In this document: in pieces, positions 36,588-44,326 of the stretch | Position numbering within the stretch: position 1 is the stretch's first letter | Layout: each line of letters starts with the position of its first letter | Source of the DNA: Bacillota bacterium | GTDB taxonomy: Bacteria > Bacillota > Clostridia > Lachnospirales > Lachnospiraceae | Direction: 5' to 3' | DNA: 64,000 bases | Assembly (NCBI GenBank): GCA_023415055.1 | Contig: JAEZLZ010000020.1 | Location: 1 to 64,000 of the forward strand | Translations under genes and position numbers: made by a program | Notes under the pieces: model-generated | Seen by the model: only the letters and a program-made list of their open reading frames with translations | Told to the model about the DNA's origin: nothing | Databases searched by the model: none

Positions 36588-37670
36588 TTATTTTTCATTC
36601 AATTCGTCAGAAGCATTTTGCTCGATATACTGATCCACATTGTCTTTATTAATCACTGTAATGCCAACAGAATAATAGTCATTTACCTTGTTGGTCCTCC
36701 GGTATTCAGTCAAAGCTTCTACACAATATGCCCCCATCAGATCAGCATCCGTTGTCATGGAGGAGTGAATAATATTCTTCTCGATTGCTTTTAATATATA
36801 ATCCGAATTGTAATAGCCGATGATATCGATCTGTCCCACCTTATTGTAATCCACTACTGCCTGATAAGCACTCAAGGTATCGTTTGAGGTAAGGCAAACC
36901 AATACCTCCGGGGGATTATCCTTATTCATAATAATATTTCGGATATCCTCCTCAGAACTAAAGGCACTCTGTGTATTGATCTTAACGGCCTTCACGGTTA
37001 CCTTTCGCGGATTGATCATCTCTAAGATACTGGTATAGATCACGTTCTGGCTGGAATCCTTCTCATCGTCATTCATCAGGACCACAACATTTCGTTTCCC
37101 TGCTGCTGTAATTTCTGCAACCTGCTTACCATAGGCCTGGCCTTGACTGTAGCTGTTAATATCTACAAAGCTGATTCGTTTGCTGGGATTGATGTTATTA
37201 TGATACTGTGAGGTACTGTTACTTTGGTACGTATCCTTTAATACTGTAACCACAGGAATTCCTGCATCATAAGCAACATTTACCAGGTCATTAATCTTCT
37301 CCTCACCGTTCGGTTCAAGAATGATTCCATCTACCTTTGAGGCAATGGCAATCTTCATCAGATCCTCCAGTGAATAATGGATGGACAGATTCTTTCCCAG
37401 TCGTTCAACATAAGCATCCTCTTCCTTCCCCTTAGACAGAGCTCCCTGATAGATCGCCTCCCAAAACTGTGCGTCCTCTTCCTCTGAAATCAGCGCATAA
37501 TGGTATTTGTACTCCTGATTCTGTGTCGTGTCTGTAATTCCAAGCTCGGAGATCTGATATTTATAATAAGTCATGCCAAGTACAATCAAAAGAATTCCTA
37601 CAACGATACTGCTGATGGAAGCGATTGAGATTACCCGGCTGTTCTTCATATTATTAAGTTTCTTAAGCAT
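36588..37670 (-). CDS. Membrane-anchored sugar-binding sensor protein (XylFII-like)
   Basis: 360 residues. One uncleaved N-terminal membrane segment (about 18-38) anchors a type I periplasmic-binding domain: YALISEEEDAQFWEAIYQGA, DGIILEPNGEEKINDLVNVAYDAGIPVVTV, and VLVCLTSNDTLSAYQAVVDYN. There is no lipobox. A membrane-tethered binding protein preceding a LytS-like kinase and a YesN regulator is the hallmark of the three-component D-xylose sensor of C. beijerinckii. The sugar is not provable here. The ATG at 37670 with GAGG upstream is preferred over one 16 codons earlier. Confidence 0.88.
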   Translation of the reverse strand: MLKKLNNMKNSRVISIASISSIVVGILLIVLGMTYYKYQISELGITDTTQNQEYKYHYALISEEEDAQFWEAIYQGALSKGKEEDAYVERLGKNLSIHYSLEDLMKIAIASKVDGIILEPNGEEKINDLVNVAYDAGIPVVTVLKDTYQSNSTSQYHNNINPSKRISFVDINSYSQGQAYGKQVAEITAAGKRNVVVLMNDDEKDSSQNVIYTSILEMINPRKVTVKAVKINTQSAFSSEEDIRNIIMNKDNPPEVLVCLTSNDTLSAYQAVVDYNKVGQIDIIGYYNSDYILKAIEKNIIHSSMTTDADLMGAYCVEALTEYRRTNKVNDYYSVGITVINKDNVDQYIEQNASDELNEK

Positions 37671-37835
37671 ATCCTTGTCCTCGTTTAAATCAATGATAAT
37701 CGAAAGTCCCGGATGCATACTTTCAATAGTATAATTAATTATAGCATGGAGAATGTATGATTGCTATACAAAATATGTAACAACTTTTTCCGAATAGAAT
37801 ATAGTATAATAGTAATATGGAAAGGAAGTGTTTTC

Positions 37836-38405
37836 TTGCCTATTCGTATTTTTATAGACCAGGGTCATAATCCTACCGGATATCATAACACAGGTGCTAC
37901 CGGTAACGGACTGATGGAACAGGATATTAATTATCAGGTAGGTAAATACCTTGCCGATCTTCTGAATAATGATTCCCGCTTCGAGGCTCGTTTATCGAGA
38001 CCTACTCCTACCACCGTACTCGGTACCAGCAATGCCTCCAGCCTTGCTGAAAGAGTACAGATGGCCAATTCCTGGCCCGCTGACTATTTTATCAGTATTC
38101 ACGGTAATTCCAATCCCAATCCCGCTGTTAACGGAACAGAGATTTATCTCTACAAGTTCGGCACTCAGGCTCAGTGGCTGGCGCAGCATATCATGGAAGG
38201 AATCACACAGGCAGTCGGTACCAGTAATAATGGAATTCGTCTTAATCCGGGACTCTTCGTATTAAGACGAACACAAATGCCTTCTCTGTTGATCGAACTT
38301 GGCTATCTGACCAATGCCTCTGACGCCCAGAAGCTTCGAGATGACCAGTATCAATTTGCTTATGGCATCTATCAAGGTATTCTCAAATATTTCGGATTTG
38401 CCTAA
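37836..38405 (+). CDS. N-acetylmuramoyl-L-alanine amidase (CwlD-like Amidase_3)
   Basis: 189 residues. The zinc amidase domain shows IFIDQGHNPTGYHNTG with the first His, the Glu in LMEQDINYQVGKYL, the second His in YFISIHGNSNPNP and the catalytic Glu in LLIELGYLTNASDA. It cleaves the muramic acid-peptide bond. No signal peptide is visible, unlike CwlD with its N-terminal anchor, so it may act in the cytosol of the mother cell or be exported otherwise. A TTG start with AAGGAAGTG is chosen; upstream frame residues are unlikely. Confidence 0.88.
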   Translation: MPIRIFIDQGHNPTGYHNTGATGNGLMEQDINYQVGKYLADLLNNDSRFEARLSRPTPTTVLGTSNASSLAERVQMANSWPADYFISIHGNSNPNPAVNGTEIYLYKFGTQAQWLAQHIMEGITQAVGTSNNGIRLNPGLFVLRRTQMPSLLIELGYLTNASDAQKLRDDQYQFAYGIYQGILKYFGFA

Positions 38406-38419
38406 CTGATTGTCAAGGA

Positions 38420-38517
38420 ACTGTCGCATTAAGGTTTTTCCTTAGAAGACAAATGAGTTCATTCCCACCTGACTTCCAATCATTAAATATGATGCGACAG
38501 TCTCTCCTTGCTTTCTT
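38420..38517 (+). terminator. Terminator of the amidase gene
   Basis: ACTGTCGCAT pairs with ATGCGACAGT across a long loop, with AAGGA/TCCTT extending it outward, followed by TTGCTTTC. It lies 15 bases after the stop; the 328-base gap also holds the cold-shock leader hairpin. Confidence 0.55.
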
Positions 38518-38632
38518 ATTTTTGTGATACTCCTATATTATTTGAATATTTTTTACAATTTTAAAAACAATGCTTTACAAAACTATTTTTTTATGGTAAG
38601 CTATAAAAGTATTAAATAGTCATGTATGATCT

Positions 38633-38690
38633 CACATATTTTTGTAAGTCATTACACCTTTGATGACTTACAAAAATATGTGATTTTTTT
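38633..38690 (+). terminator. Terminator-like long hairpin in the csp leader
   Basis: A perfect 20-bp stem (left arm 38633-38652, right arm 38663-38682, ten-base loop) is followed by ATTTTTTT. It lies 45 bases before the cold-shock gene. If the csp promoter is upstream, this is an attenuator or thermosensitive leader structure; if downstream, it is an upstream-gene terminator. Confidence 0.8.
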
Positions 38691-38734
38691 AAACATGAAA
38701 TACATTAATAAATATTATTTAGGAGGTATCTCTT

Positions 38735-38938
38735 ATGAACAAGGGTACAGTAAAATGGTTTAACGCACAAAAGGGTTTTGGCTTCATCACTAACGATAAT
38801 GGTGGCGAGGATGTATTCGTACATTTCTCCGGTATCGCTTCCAACGGCTTCAAGACATTAGAAGAAGGCCAGAAGGTTACATTTGACTTAGAAAAAGGTC
38901 AGCGTGGCATGCAGGCAGTTAACGTAACTGTTGCATAA
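38735..38938 (+). CDS. csp: Cold-shock protein (CspA family)
   Basis: 67 residues, a single cold-shock domain. RNP1 KGFGFI and RNP2 VFVHF are intact, with [16 protein letters not shown] at the start. It binds single-stranded RNA and acts as an RNA chaperone. AGGAGG is 8 bases before ATG. A very stable hairpin with a U-tract precedes the gene and a terminator follows it. Confidence 0.97.
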   Translation: MNKGTVKWFNAQKGFGFITNDNGGEDVFVHFSGIASNGFKTLEEGQKVTFDLEKGQRGMQAVNVTVA

Positions 38939-38976
38939 TGTAATTAAGCGAATTTTATCCTAGCGGATTAACCATG

Positions 38977-39023
38977 AAGATGTGATACAGAAGCTTTTAG
39001 CTGATGATATCACATCTTTTTTT
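38977..39023 (+). terminator. Terminator of csp
   Basis: AAGATGTGATA pairs with TATCACATCTT (11 bp) with an inner AAGCT/AGCT pairing, followed by TTTTTTT. Its U-tract runs straight into the second copy of the 48-bp repeat. Confidence 0.9.
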
Positions 39024-39067
39024 ATTCATGACAATAGAAAGTTCGCGAAGCGTGCTTTCTATCGTTT
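39020..39067 (+). repeat. 48-bp dispersed hairpin repeat, copy 2
   Basis: Identical to 18661-18708 except for one base in the right arm (G instead of A). Again it starts in a terminator U-tract and lies before a gene. The mismatch turns one A-T pair of the hairpin into a G-T pair. Confidence 0.85.
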
Positions 39068-39144
39068 CAAAGGGATTTTCGCCCTATGATACAATTGATG
39101 AAAGGAGCATCGTCCTATATGATGAAATTAGTTAAGAATGCGTA

Positions 39145-39197
39145 GCAAAGGCTATCGCAGTTTTATAAAGTAAATGTAAAATGAACATAGCCTTTGC
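39145..39197 (+). promoter_or_regulatory. Leader hairpin before the CD3324-family gene
   Basis: GCAAAGGCTAT and ATAGCCTTTGC form a perfect 11-bp stem around a 31-base AT-rich loop, 33 bases before the start. There is no U-tract after it. Function unknown. Confidence 0.5.
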
Positions 39198-39230
39198 CCA
39201 ATCCTAAAAAAATAAATTAGGAGGAGCAAA

Positions 39231-39503
39231 ATGAGCTATATAAAGGCAGAATTATTATTACCCAAGGAGTTGCTTGAGATAATCCAGGAATATGCACAGG
39301 GTCAGTATCTTTATATTCCAAAAAAATCAGAAGACCGTAAAGAGTGGGGATCGAATACGAATTCCAAGAATCTTCTTCAGCAACGAGATGAAGAAATTTA
39401 TCGCAGATACAGAGAAGGCTGTCGTGCAGAGAATCTGGCCATGGAATATTATTTATCGGTTAAAAGCATACAGCGAATTCTCTTAAAAGAGAAAAACAAG
39501 TAG
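39231..39503 (+). CDS. CD3324-family protein (small HTH-like protein)
   Basis: 90 residues. The N-terminal part MSYIKAELLLPKELLEIIQEYAQGQYLYIPKK is characteristic of the CD3324 family found throughout Clostridia, and the C-terminal part (RDEEIYRRYREGCRAENLAMEYYLSVKSIQRIL) looks like a Mor/resolvase-like helix-turn-helix. A DNA-binding role is likely but not established. GGAGG fits ATG. The leader carries the hairpin repeat and a second hairpin. Confidence 0.85.
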   Translation: MSYIKAELLLPKELLEIIQEYAQGQYLYIPKKSEDRKEWGSNTNSKNLLQQRDEEIYRRYREGCRAENLAMEYYLSVKSIQRILLKEKNK

Positions 39504-39518
39504 AACAGATACAATGAA

Positions 39519-39555
39519 AGGCTGTTGCAGGACATTTTTTGTCTTGCAACAGCCT
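39519..39555. terminator. Bidirectional terminator between CD3324 gene and rubrerythrin-like gene
   Basis: AGGCTGTTGCA and TGCAACAGCCT with inner GACA/TGTC form a 15- to 16-bp stem between two convergent genes. Confidence 0.7.
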
Positions 39556-39581
39556 AAATTATAAGTTTGCCTCGCATTTTA

Positions 39582-40061
39582 TTAATAATCTTCACGAATT
39601 CCAAATTCAGCAGATTCGACCCATTCCTCCGGGCGAGTCACAAGCTTCACCAATTCCTCGAACAGTATAAGATGCTCCTCTTCCTGACGAATCAGATAAG
39701 CATAAATCTCCTCCTCAAGGACGTCCTCTGCCTTACTCTTCATATTCTTATAAAGTTCAATACTTTTCTCCTCTTGCTCGCTGGCAATTCGGTAAGCATC
39801 CAGTTGTTTTGCGGAGTGTTCCTTATGAAAACGCTTCAGATCTTTAAAAACGGATTTGAATTCCGTCCGAGCAAATTGTTCTTTCAAGTGTAAGGCTTCC
39901 TTTTTCTTATACTTCTTGAGAAGCTCAGCATGCTGCTTTTCCGAATCCGCTAACATAAGGAAAACCGCATGTAATTCATTCTCTTTATTCAATTGTGCGA
40001 GATCCAGGTAATACTTTCGTCCTTCATGTTCCATGTTAATTGCAAAATCAATCGTATTCAT
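39582..40061 (-). CDS. Ferritin-like diiron protein (rubrerythrin-like, no rubredoxin domain)
   Basis: 159 residues, all helical. The diiron ligands of rubrerythrin appear in order: Glu in NMEHEGRKYY, ExxH in DSEKQHAELL, Glu in IASEQEEKSIELY and ExxH in RQEEEHLILFEEL. The C-terminal rubredoxin domain is missing, as in the erythrin or 'ferritin family protein' branch. Likely role: peroxide or iron handling in an anaerobe. ATG at 40061 has GAGGAGG upstream and is preferred over an earlier codon. Confidence 0.9.
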   Translation of the reverse strand: MNTIDFAINMEHEGRKYYLDLAQLNKENELHAVFLMLADSEKQHAELLKKYKKKEALHLKEQFARTEFKSVFKDLKRFHKEHSAKQLDAYRIASEQEEKSIELYKNMKSKAEDVLEEEIYAYLIRQEEEHLILFEELVKLVTRPEEWVESAEFGIREDY

Positions 40062-40152
40062 AACCTTTCCTCCTCTTCCTGGTAATATCAAGTTACTATA
40101 AGTATTTTACAAAACCAGATTCAATTTCTTGCGGAAGTATATAGATCAACCT

Positions 40153-40632
40153 CTATTTATGGTAGGGCTGATTACTGATGATTCGATAGGATCGATATAT
40201 CTGTTCCAATAATATCATGCGCATCAATTGATGGGGAAATGTCATCTTAGAAAAACTCAACTTATAATCTGCTCGTCTTAATACTTCTTCTGACAGTCCA
40301 AGGGAGCCGCCGATGATAAAGCTGATGTGACTGATACCGGATATACCCAAATTATCTATCTTATCTGCCAACTCTTCGGAGGTTAACATCGTTCCTTCAA
40401 TTGCAAGAGCGATACAGTAAGCATCCTCCTTCAGAGATTTGAGAATCCGTTCTCCTTCCTTTTTCTTGATGATATCCTCCAATGCCGTGCTTGCATTATC
40501 CGGAGTTTTTTCATCCGCCAATTCGATGATCTCCAGGCTGCAATATCTGCTAAGCCGTTTTACGTACTCCTCCACACCCTGAGACAGGTATTTTTCCTTT
40601 AATTTACCCACACAGATCAGCGTTACTTTCAT
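40153..40632 (-). CDS. rlmH: 23S rRNA pseudouridine-1915 N3-methyltransferase RlmH
   Basis: 159 residues, exactly the family length. Starts MKVTLICVGKLKEKYL; the SPOUT knot shows LAIEGTMLTSEELA, SFIIGGSLGLSEEVLRRA and the terminal QIYRSYRIISNQPYHK. Acts on helix 69 of assembled 70S ribosomes. A TTG two codons upstream is possible. The start lies inside the 3' end of the upstream phosphatase gene (29-base overlap), so the two are probably translationally coupled. Confidence 0.96.
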   Translation of the reverse strand: MKVTLICVGKLKEKYLSQGVEEYVKRLSRYCSLEIIELADEKTPDNASTALEDIIKKKEGERILKSLKEDAYCIALAIEGTMLTSEELADKIDNLGISGISHISFIIGGSLGLSEEVLRRADYKLSFSKMTFPHQLMRMILLEQIYRSYRIISNQPYHK

Positions 40633-41188
40633 CCTCAACTACATCCTTCTGCTCTTCTTTGAGATATTCATAGAGTACACCGTTCTTCACAATTTTCAGT
40701 TTTTCTCCTACAAAGCCTCGTTTGCGGAGCTCCTTTTGGAAGTTATACAACATAAATCCATGAAATACAATTAATATATTCTCCTGTGACCAGTCTATGC
40801 GATCCAGGAAGGCATTGATTCTTCGTTTCGTGCCTATGATAGTCTCCGGTTGGCTCTTTGACTTAAAATACCATGCCAATCGTCCACAGATATGCCATAT
40901 CTCAAAAGGCAACCGAAATCGTTCTGTATGAATAAAGGGAGCATTATCCACTTCTCTGAGCAGCTTATCAATTTTAAGATTTCCGCTATATACCTCCTGT
41001 GCGGTGGTAATGGCTCTGGGAAGATCACTAACATAGCAGATGTCCCATTCAATCCCGTACATCTCTACCTTTTTCTTTATTACCTTAGAAACCTCATATT
41101 TTTCCGACCATTCACGGAATTCTTCTGAGGTCATCATTCGTTTGTGGGGACAGTTCACCTTAAAGTGTCTTAATAATCCAATACGCAT
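40604..41188 (-). CDS. Histidine phosphatase family protein
   Basis: 194 residues. The N-terminal MRIGLLRHFKVNCPH has the RH of the RHG motif but Phe instead of Gly; SDLPRAITTAQEVY and the second His in LIVFHGFMLY follow. This variant with RHF occurs in some Firmicutes members of unknown substrate. GGGAG is 7 bases before the ATG chosen at 41188. A consensus promoter lies about 80 bases upstream. Confidence 0.83.
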   Translation of the reverse strand: MRIGLLRHFKVNCPHKRMMTSEEFREWSEKYEVSKVIKKKVEMYGIEWDICYVSDLPRAITTAQEVYSGNLKIDKLLREVDNAPFIHTERFRLPFEIWHICGRLAWYFKSKSQPETIIGTKRRINAFLDRIDWSQENILIVFHGFMLYNFQKELRKRGFVGEKLKIVKNGVLYEYLKEEQKDVVEDESNADLCG

Positions 41189-41268
41189 AGCTTTCTCCCG
41201 CTTTAGTGTCATAAGTATGTAACCAGGAGTCCTAAGACCCTTTCCTTCGGTAACAGAACTCCATGTCT

Positions 41269-41297
41269 ATTTTACCTATTTTCTTGACATTTTTCAA
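41269..41297 (-). promoter_or_regulatory. Promoter of the phosphatase-rlmH pair
   Basis: On the minus strand TTGAAA and TAAAAT are 17 bases apart. The -35 box lies in a small inverted repeat, CTTGAAAAATGTCAAG. Confidence 0.6.
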
Positions 41298-41329
41298 GTA
41301 AAAGGTTCATCTTAGCTATATTAGAAATC

Positions 41330-41409
41330 GGGGCTGCTGCAAAATGATATGACTAAGGAAGGAAGATGGATCGCCTTACCTCCATAGTAAATACATTTTG
41401 CACAGCCCC
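41330..41409 (-). terminator. Terminator of the second sugar importer operon
   Basis: GGGGCTG(CT)GCAAAATG pairs with CATTTTGCACAGCCCC, a stem of about 15 bp over a long loop with an inner GGTAAGG/CCTTCC pairing. On the minus strand GATTTCT follows. It lies 35 bases after the last permease gene. Confidence 0.65.
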
Positions 41410-41443
41410 AACATTTTCATATTTTAGTAATCAAAAATTCCAG

Positions 41444-42331
41444 TTATTCCTTTACACCACCGATCATCATACCGCTGATAAAGTATCTCTGCAGGAATGG
41501 ATACAGCATAACAATCGGAGCCGCGGTAAATATCGCTGTAGCGGAACGAATCGAAACCGGAGTAACCTGGCTGGCCGCATGCTTCATCAAGCTGGCACTA
41601 CCCTGCTGCTGAGATACGGAGGATAACAGCTTCATTAACTCATATTGTAAGGTTGTCAGATCAGGTCTGTTCTGATTGTATAGCATTGCATCAAACCAGG
41701 AATTCCACTGACCAACCGCTATAAACAAGGCGACCGTAGCCATAACCGGCTTACAAAGAGGAAGCACGATCCGGAAGAATATCTTTAGATGGCCTGCACC
41801 GTCCACCTGTGCCGATTCGACAAAGCTATCCGGGAGACCATTCATGAAGGTTCTGATTACTATCATATTAAAAGCACTGATCGCACCCGGAATAATATAT
41901 ACCAGGAAATTATTTGTCAGCCCTAAGCCTTTCATTAACAGCAAGGTAGGTACTAAGCCACCGCTTACATACATGGTTAAAACAAAGATTAATGAAACCT
42001 GTTTTGCAAACAAGAATTCCTTTCTTGATAAGACATAAGCTAATAATGCAGTAACAAACATACTAAGGAATGTTGCGATTACGGTTCTGAGTACGGTTAT
42101 CCGAATCGCAATCAGCATATTATCCTGCGTTACTACGGTGTAGAAATTCTGCCATGTGAACTTACGAGGTATCAGATAAATCCCGCCTCGAATCGCATCC
42201 ATACCGTCATTTAACGATATCGCAAGTGTATTCAGAATTGGATACAAGGTTAGTGCACAGAATAATCCTAGTACAATAAAGTTCACTATATTAAAGGTAA
42301 TATCTGCCCTGCTTCTTTTCTTCTTTTTCAT
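41444..42331 (-). CDS. Carbohydrate ABC permease, LplC/YtcP-like
   Basis: 295 residues, six membrane segments. The cytoplasmic EAA loop reads FVESAQVDGAGHLKIFFRIVLPL near 190. The family (CUT1, LplC/YtcP group) imports oligosaccharides. It ends in the conserved RYFISGMMIGGVKE. The longer frame overlaps the upstream permease gene; the ATG at 42331 has GGGAGGG upstream. Partner of the LplB-like permease 16 bases upstream. Confidence 0.94.
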   Translation of the reverse strand: MKKKKRSRADITFNIVNFIVLGLFCALTLYPILNTLAISLNDGMDAIRGGIYLIPRKFTWQNFYTVVTQDNMLIAIRITVLRTVIATFLSMFVTALLAYVLSRKEFLFAKQVSLIFVLTMYVSGGLVPTLLLMKGLGLTNNFLVYIIPGAISAFNMIVIRTFMNGLPDSFVESAQVDGAGHLKIFFRIVLPLCKPVMATVALFIAVGQWNSWFDAMLYNQNRPDLTTLQYELMKLLSSVSQQQGSASLMKHAASQVTPVSIRSATAIFTAAPIVMLYPFLQRYFISGMMIGGVKE

Positions 42332-42347
42332 TCTTATTCCCTCCCCC

Positions 42348-43976
42348 CTAGAATAATCGCTCTTGACCGGCAGCTTTCGCAGCACGGTTAGCGACGAATA
42401 TTAACAGGATACTTACCACACTCTTAAAAATACCGGCTGCAGTACCAAGAGAGAAATCAATACCGGCACCAAAGGAATAATCAAGAACGAAGACATCGAT
42501 AACATAAGAGGATGCTCTGTTTAAATCACCGCCTAATAGGTACTGTGCTTCAAAACCGGAATTCATAATCATGCCCAAATTGATAATGAGCAGTACGAAT
42601 ACGGTTGATCTGATTCCCGGAAGGGTAATATGTAACATCTTTCTAAGTCTTCCGGCACCGTCAATTGCAGCCGCCTCATAAAGGTCCGGATTAATCGAGG
42701 TCATGGTCGCAAGATAGATGATACTGTTCCAGCCTGTCTCCTTCCATACAACCGCAAAAGCGATAATCCACCAGAAATATTTCGGATCCGCGAAGAAATT
42801 AATTGCAATATCAATCATATTAGACTTTATCAGTATCTCATTTACAATACCTGTTTCCATGGATAACACGTCCTTCACAATACCGGCTACGATAATCCAG
42901 GAAAGGAAATGCGGAAGATACGATACAGTCTGAACAAATTTCTTACCCTTAATGCTCTTTACCTCATTTAATAATAAAGCAAACAAAATAGCGAACACAA
43001 AACTGAAAATCAGGTTCAAGATACTCATCGCTACGGTATTACGAAATACGTTTAAGAATACACTGCTGTTGAACAGGAACTTAAACTTATCCCAAGCAAT
43101 CCACATCTGCTCTGCAGCGGCCGGCTTAAACTTCTGAAATGCCATAGTCCATCCCGCCAAAGGGTAATAATTAAAAATGAATGCATAAATCAGAAATGGA
43201 ATTGACATTAAAATAAGCTGTTTCTGTCGAACAACCATTCTCCAGGTAACAAATCCCGAGACCTGTTCATGATAGGAGGCAACGGTTCCTAACAACCACA
43301 CAGCAAGCTGCGTAAAGATCAATACAAAAAATCCGATACCCCAATTCTTAGTGTAAAATTTCTCTACCTGCATTGCTCCAATACTGATGGAGTTGGAACT
43401 TAACAGACCGAGAAGGGATAATAACACAGTCGCAAGAGCCAGTTTTCTAACAAAGCCATAGTTCTTGATACCTCTTGTGACCAGCATATAGCATCCAGAG
43501 AGCAAGGGAATCAGAATCGTCAGGAACAATGTCAGGATAACAAGCACTGCATCAATGACATCCTGTTCCAGATATTTTATAACATAGGATGATAATTTGA
43601 TCAAGCCAAAATAGTTATAGTCTTTTTCATTAAAGTATTCAATTGTCTTAATCTCGGCCATCTTCTTATTCAGCTCATCGGTAACTATATCAACGACATA
43701 ATATTCATCTTCACTGAGGTCCTCCACAATAACCTCAAAGTCCTTACCTCTCAGGATATCCTTAGCTACATTTTTAACCTCTTTTCGGGACAGGCCGGTA
43801 TCACCGGCAATCTTCTTGATGCTATTACTTTCCAATGCTGCCTGTTTTACATCAAGTACAATCCCATCCGCTGTTGGCTTTCTCTCCGGAAGCTTTAGAT
43901 AAGGAAGGAATATATTAATTATAGATGCAAAGCAAAGTACAGCTATAATAATATAATAAGGTTTGCGCTTTTGCAT
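42348..43976 (-). CDS. Carbohydrate ABC permease, LplB-like, with extra N-terminal membrane domain
   Basis: 542 residues, against about 300 for ordinary LplB permeases. Residues about 255-542 are a normal permease with LPHFLSWIIVAGI and the EAA loop LYEAAAIDGAGRLRKMLHITLPGI. Residues 1-255 are additional: a first membrane segment (8-28), an extracytoplasmic charged region of about 110 residues (30-140) and three more membrane segments (about 145-245). The frame is uninterrupted. The ATG at 43976 with GGAGG is chosen. The added domain may sense or scaffold, but nothing in it is recognisable. Confidence 0.9.
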   Translation of the reverse strand: MQKRKPYYIIIAVLCFASIINIFLPYLKLPERKPTADGIVLDVKQAALESNSIKKIAGDTGLSRKEVKNVAKDILRGKDFEVIVEDLSEDEYYVVDIVTDELNKKMAEIKTIEYFNEKDYNYFGLIKLSSYVIKYLEQDVIDAVLVILTLFLTILIPLLSGCYMLVTRGIKNYGFVRKLALATVLLSLLGLLSSNSISIGAMQVEKFYTKNWGIGFFVLIFTQLAVWLLGTVASYHEQVSGFVTWRMVVRQKQLILMSIPFLIYAFIFNYYPLAGWTMAFQKFKPAAAEQMWIAWDKFKFLFNSSVFLNVFRNTVAMSILNLIFSFVFAILFALLLNEVKSIKGKKFVQTVSYLPHFLSWIIVAGIVKDVLSMETGIVNEILIKSNMIDIAINFFADPKYFWWIIAFAVVWKETGWNSIIYLATMTSINPDLYEAAAIDGAGRLRKMLHITLPGIRSTVFVLLIINLGMIMNSGFEAQYLLGGDLNRASSYVIDVFVLDYSFGAGIDFSLGTAAGIFKSVVSILLIFVANRAAKAAGQERLF

Positions 43977-43992
43977 ATATGTGCCTCCAGTC

Positions 43993-44196
43993 TTACTCAT
44001 TCAAATTATTTTCTTTGGTGTTTTTGATCGAAATACCTAGATAACCCATAATCAATACATATATAAGAATATATAAATCCACGTTTCGTGCCCATAGCTT
44101 ATAAATGCTCCATAAATGATAGAATGCTTGACACCTGGCGGAGGCACCCATTTGTTCCAGAATGATTCCCCTTCTCATACCATCCACATCGTACAT
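43993..44196 (-). CDS. Doubtful 67-codon frame before the LplB-like gene
   Basis: Open frame with one possible membrane segment (LYILIYVLIMGYLGI). It lies between the binding-protein terminator and the permease gene. No ribosome site precedes its ATG, and internal ATGs are possible. I do not recognise it; it may be untranslated leader. Confidence 0.22.
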   Translation of the reverse strand: MYDVDGMRRGIILEQMGASARCQAFYHLWSIYKLWARNVDLYILIYVLIMGYLGISIKNTKENNLNE

Positions 44197-44260
44197 TTAT
44201 ATAATAGTATTCGTCTTTATACTAGCTTTACTAATTGAAATACCGGGTATTCTTTAATAA

Positions 44261-44294
44261 TGGGGTGCCTTAAAGAATAATTTAAGACACCCCA
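44261..44294 (-). terminator. Hairpin terminator between binding protein and permeases
   Basis: TGGGGTG-CTTAAA and TTTAAG-CACCCCA form a 13-bp stem with one mismatch; TTATT follows on the minus strand. It likely attenuates read-through into the permease genes. Confidence 0.75.
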
Positions 44295-44326
44295 TATAAT
44301 ACGTTACCTTACAAAATATTGGCTAA

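Noticed and set aside
37719..37835. Sporulation-type promoter before the CwlD-like amidase
   Set aside because: A GAATA and a TATAAT-like string are present but neither the spacing nor the flanking bases fit sigma-E or sigma-G convincingly.
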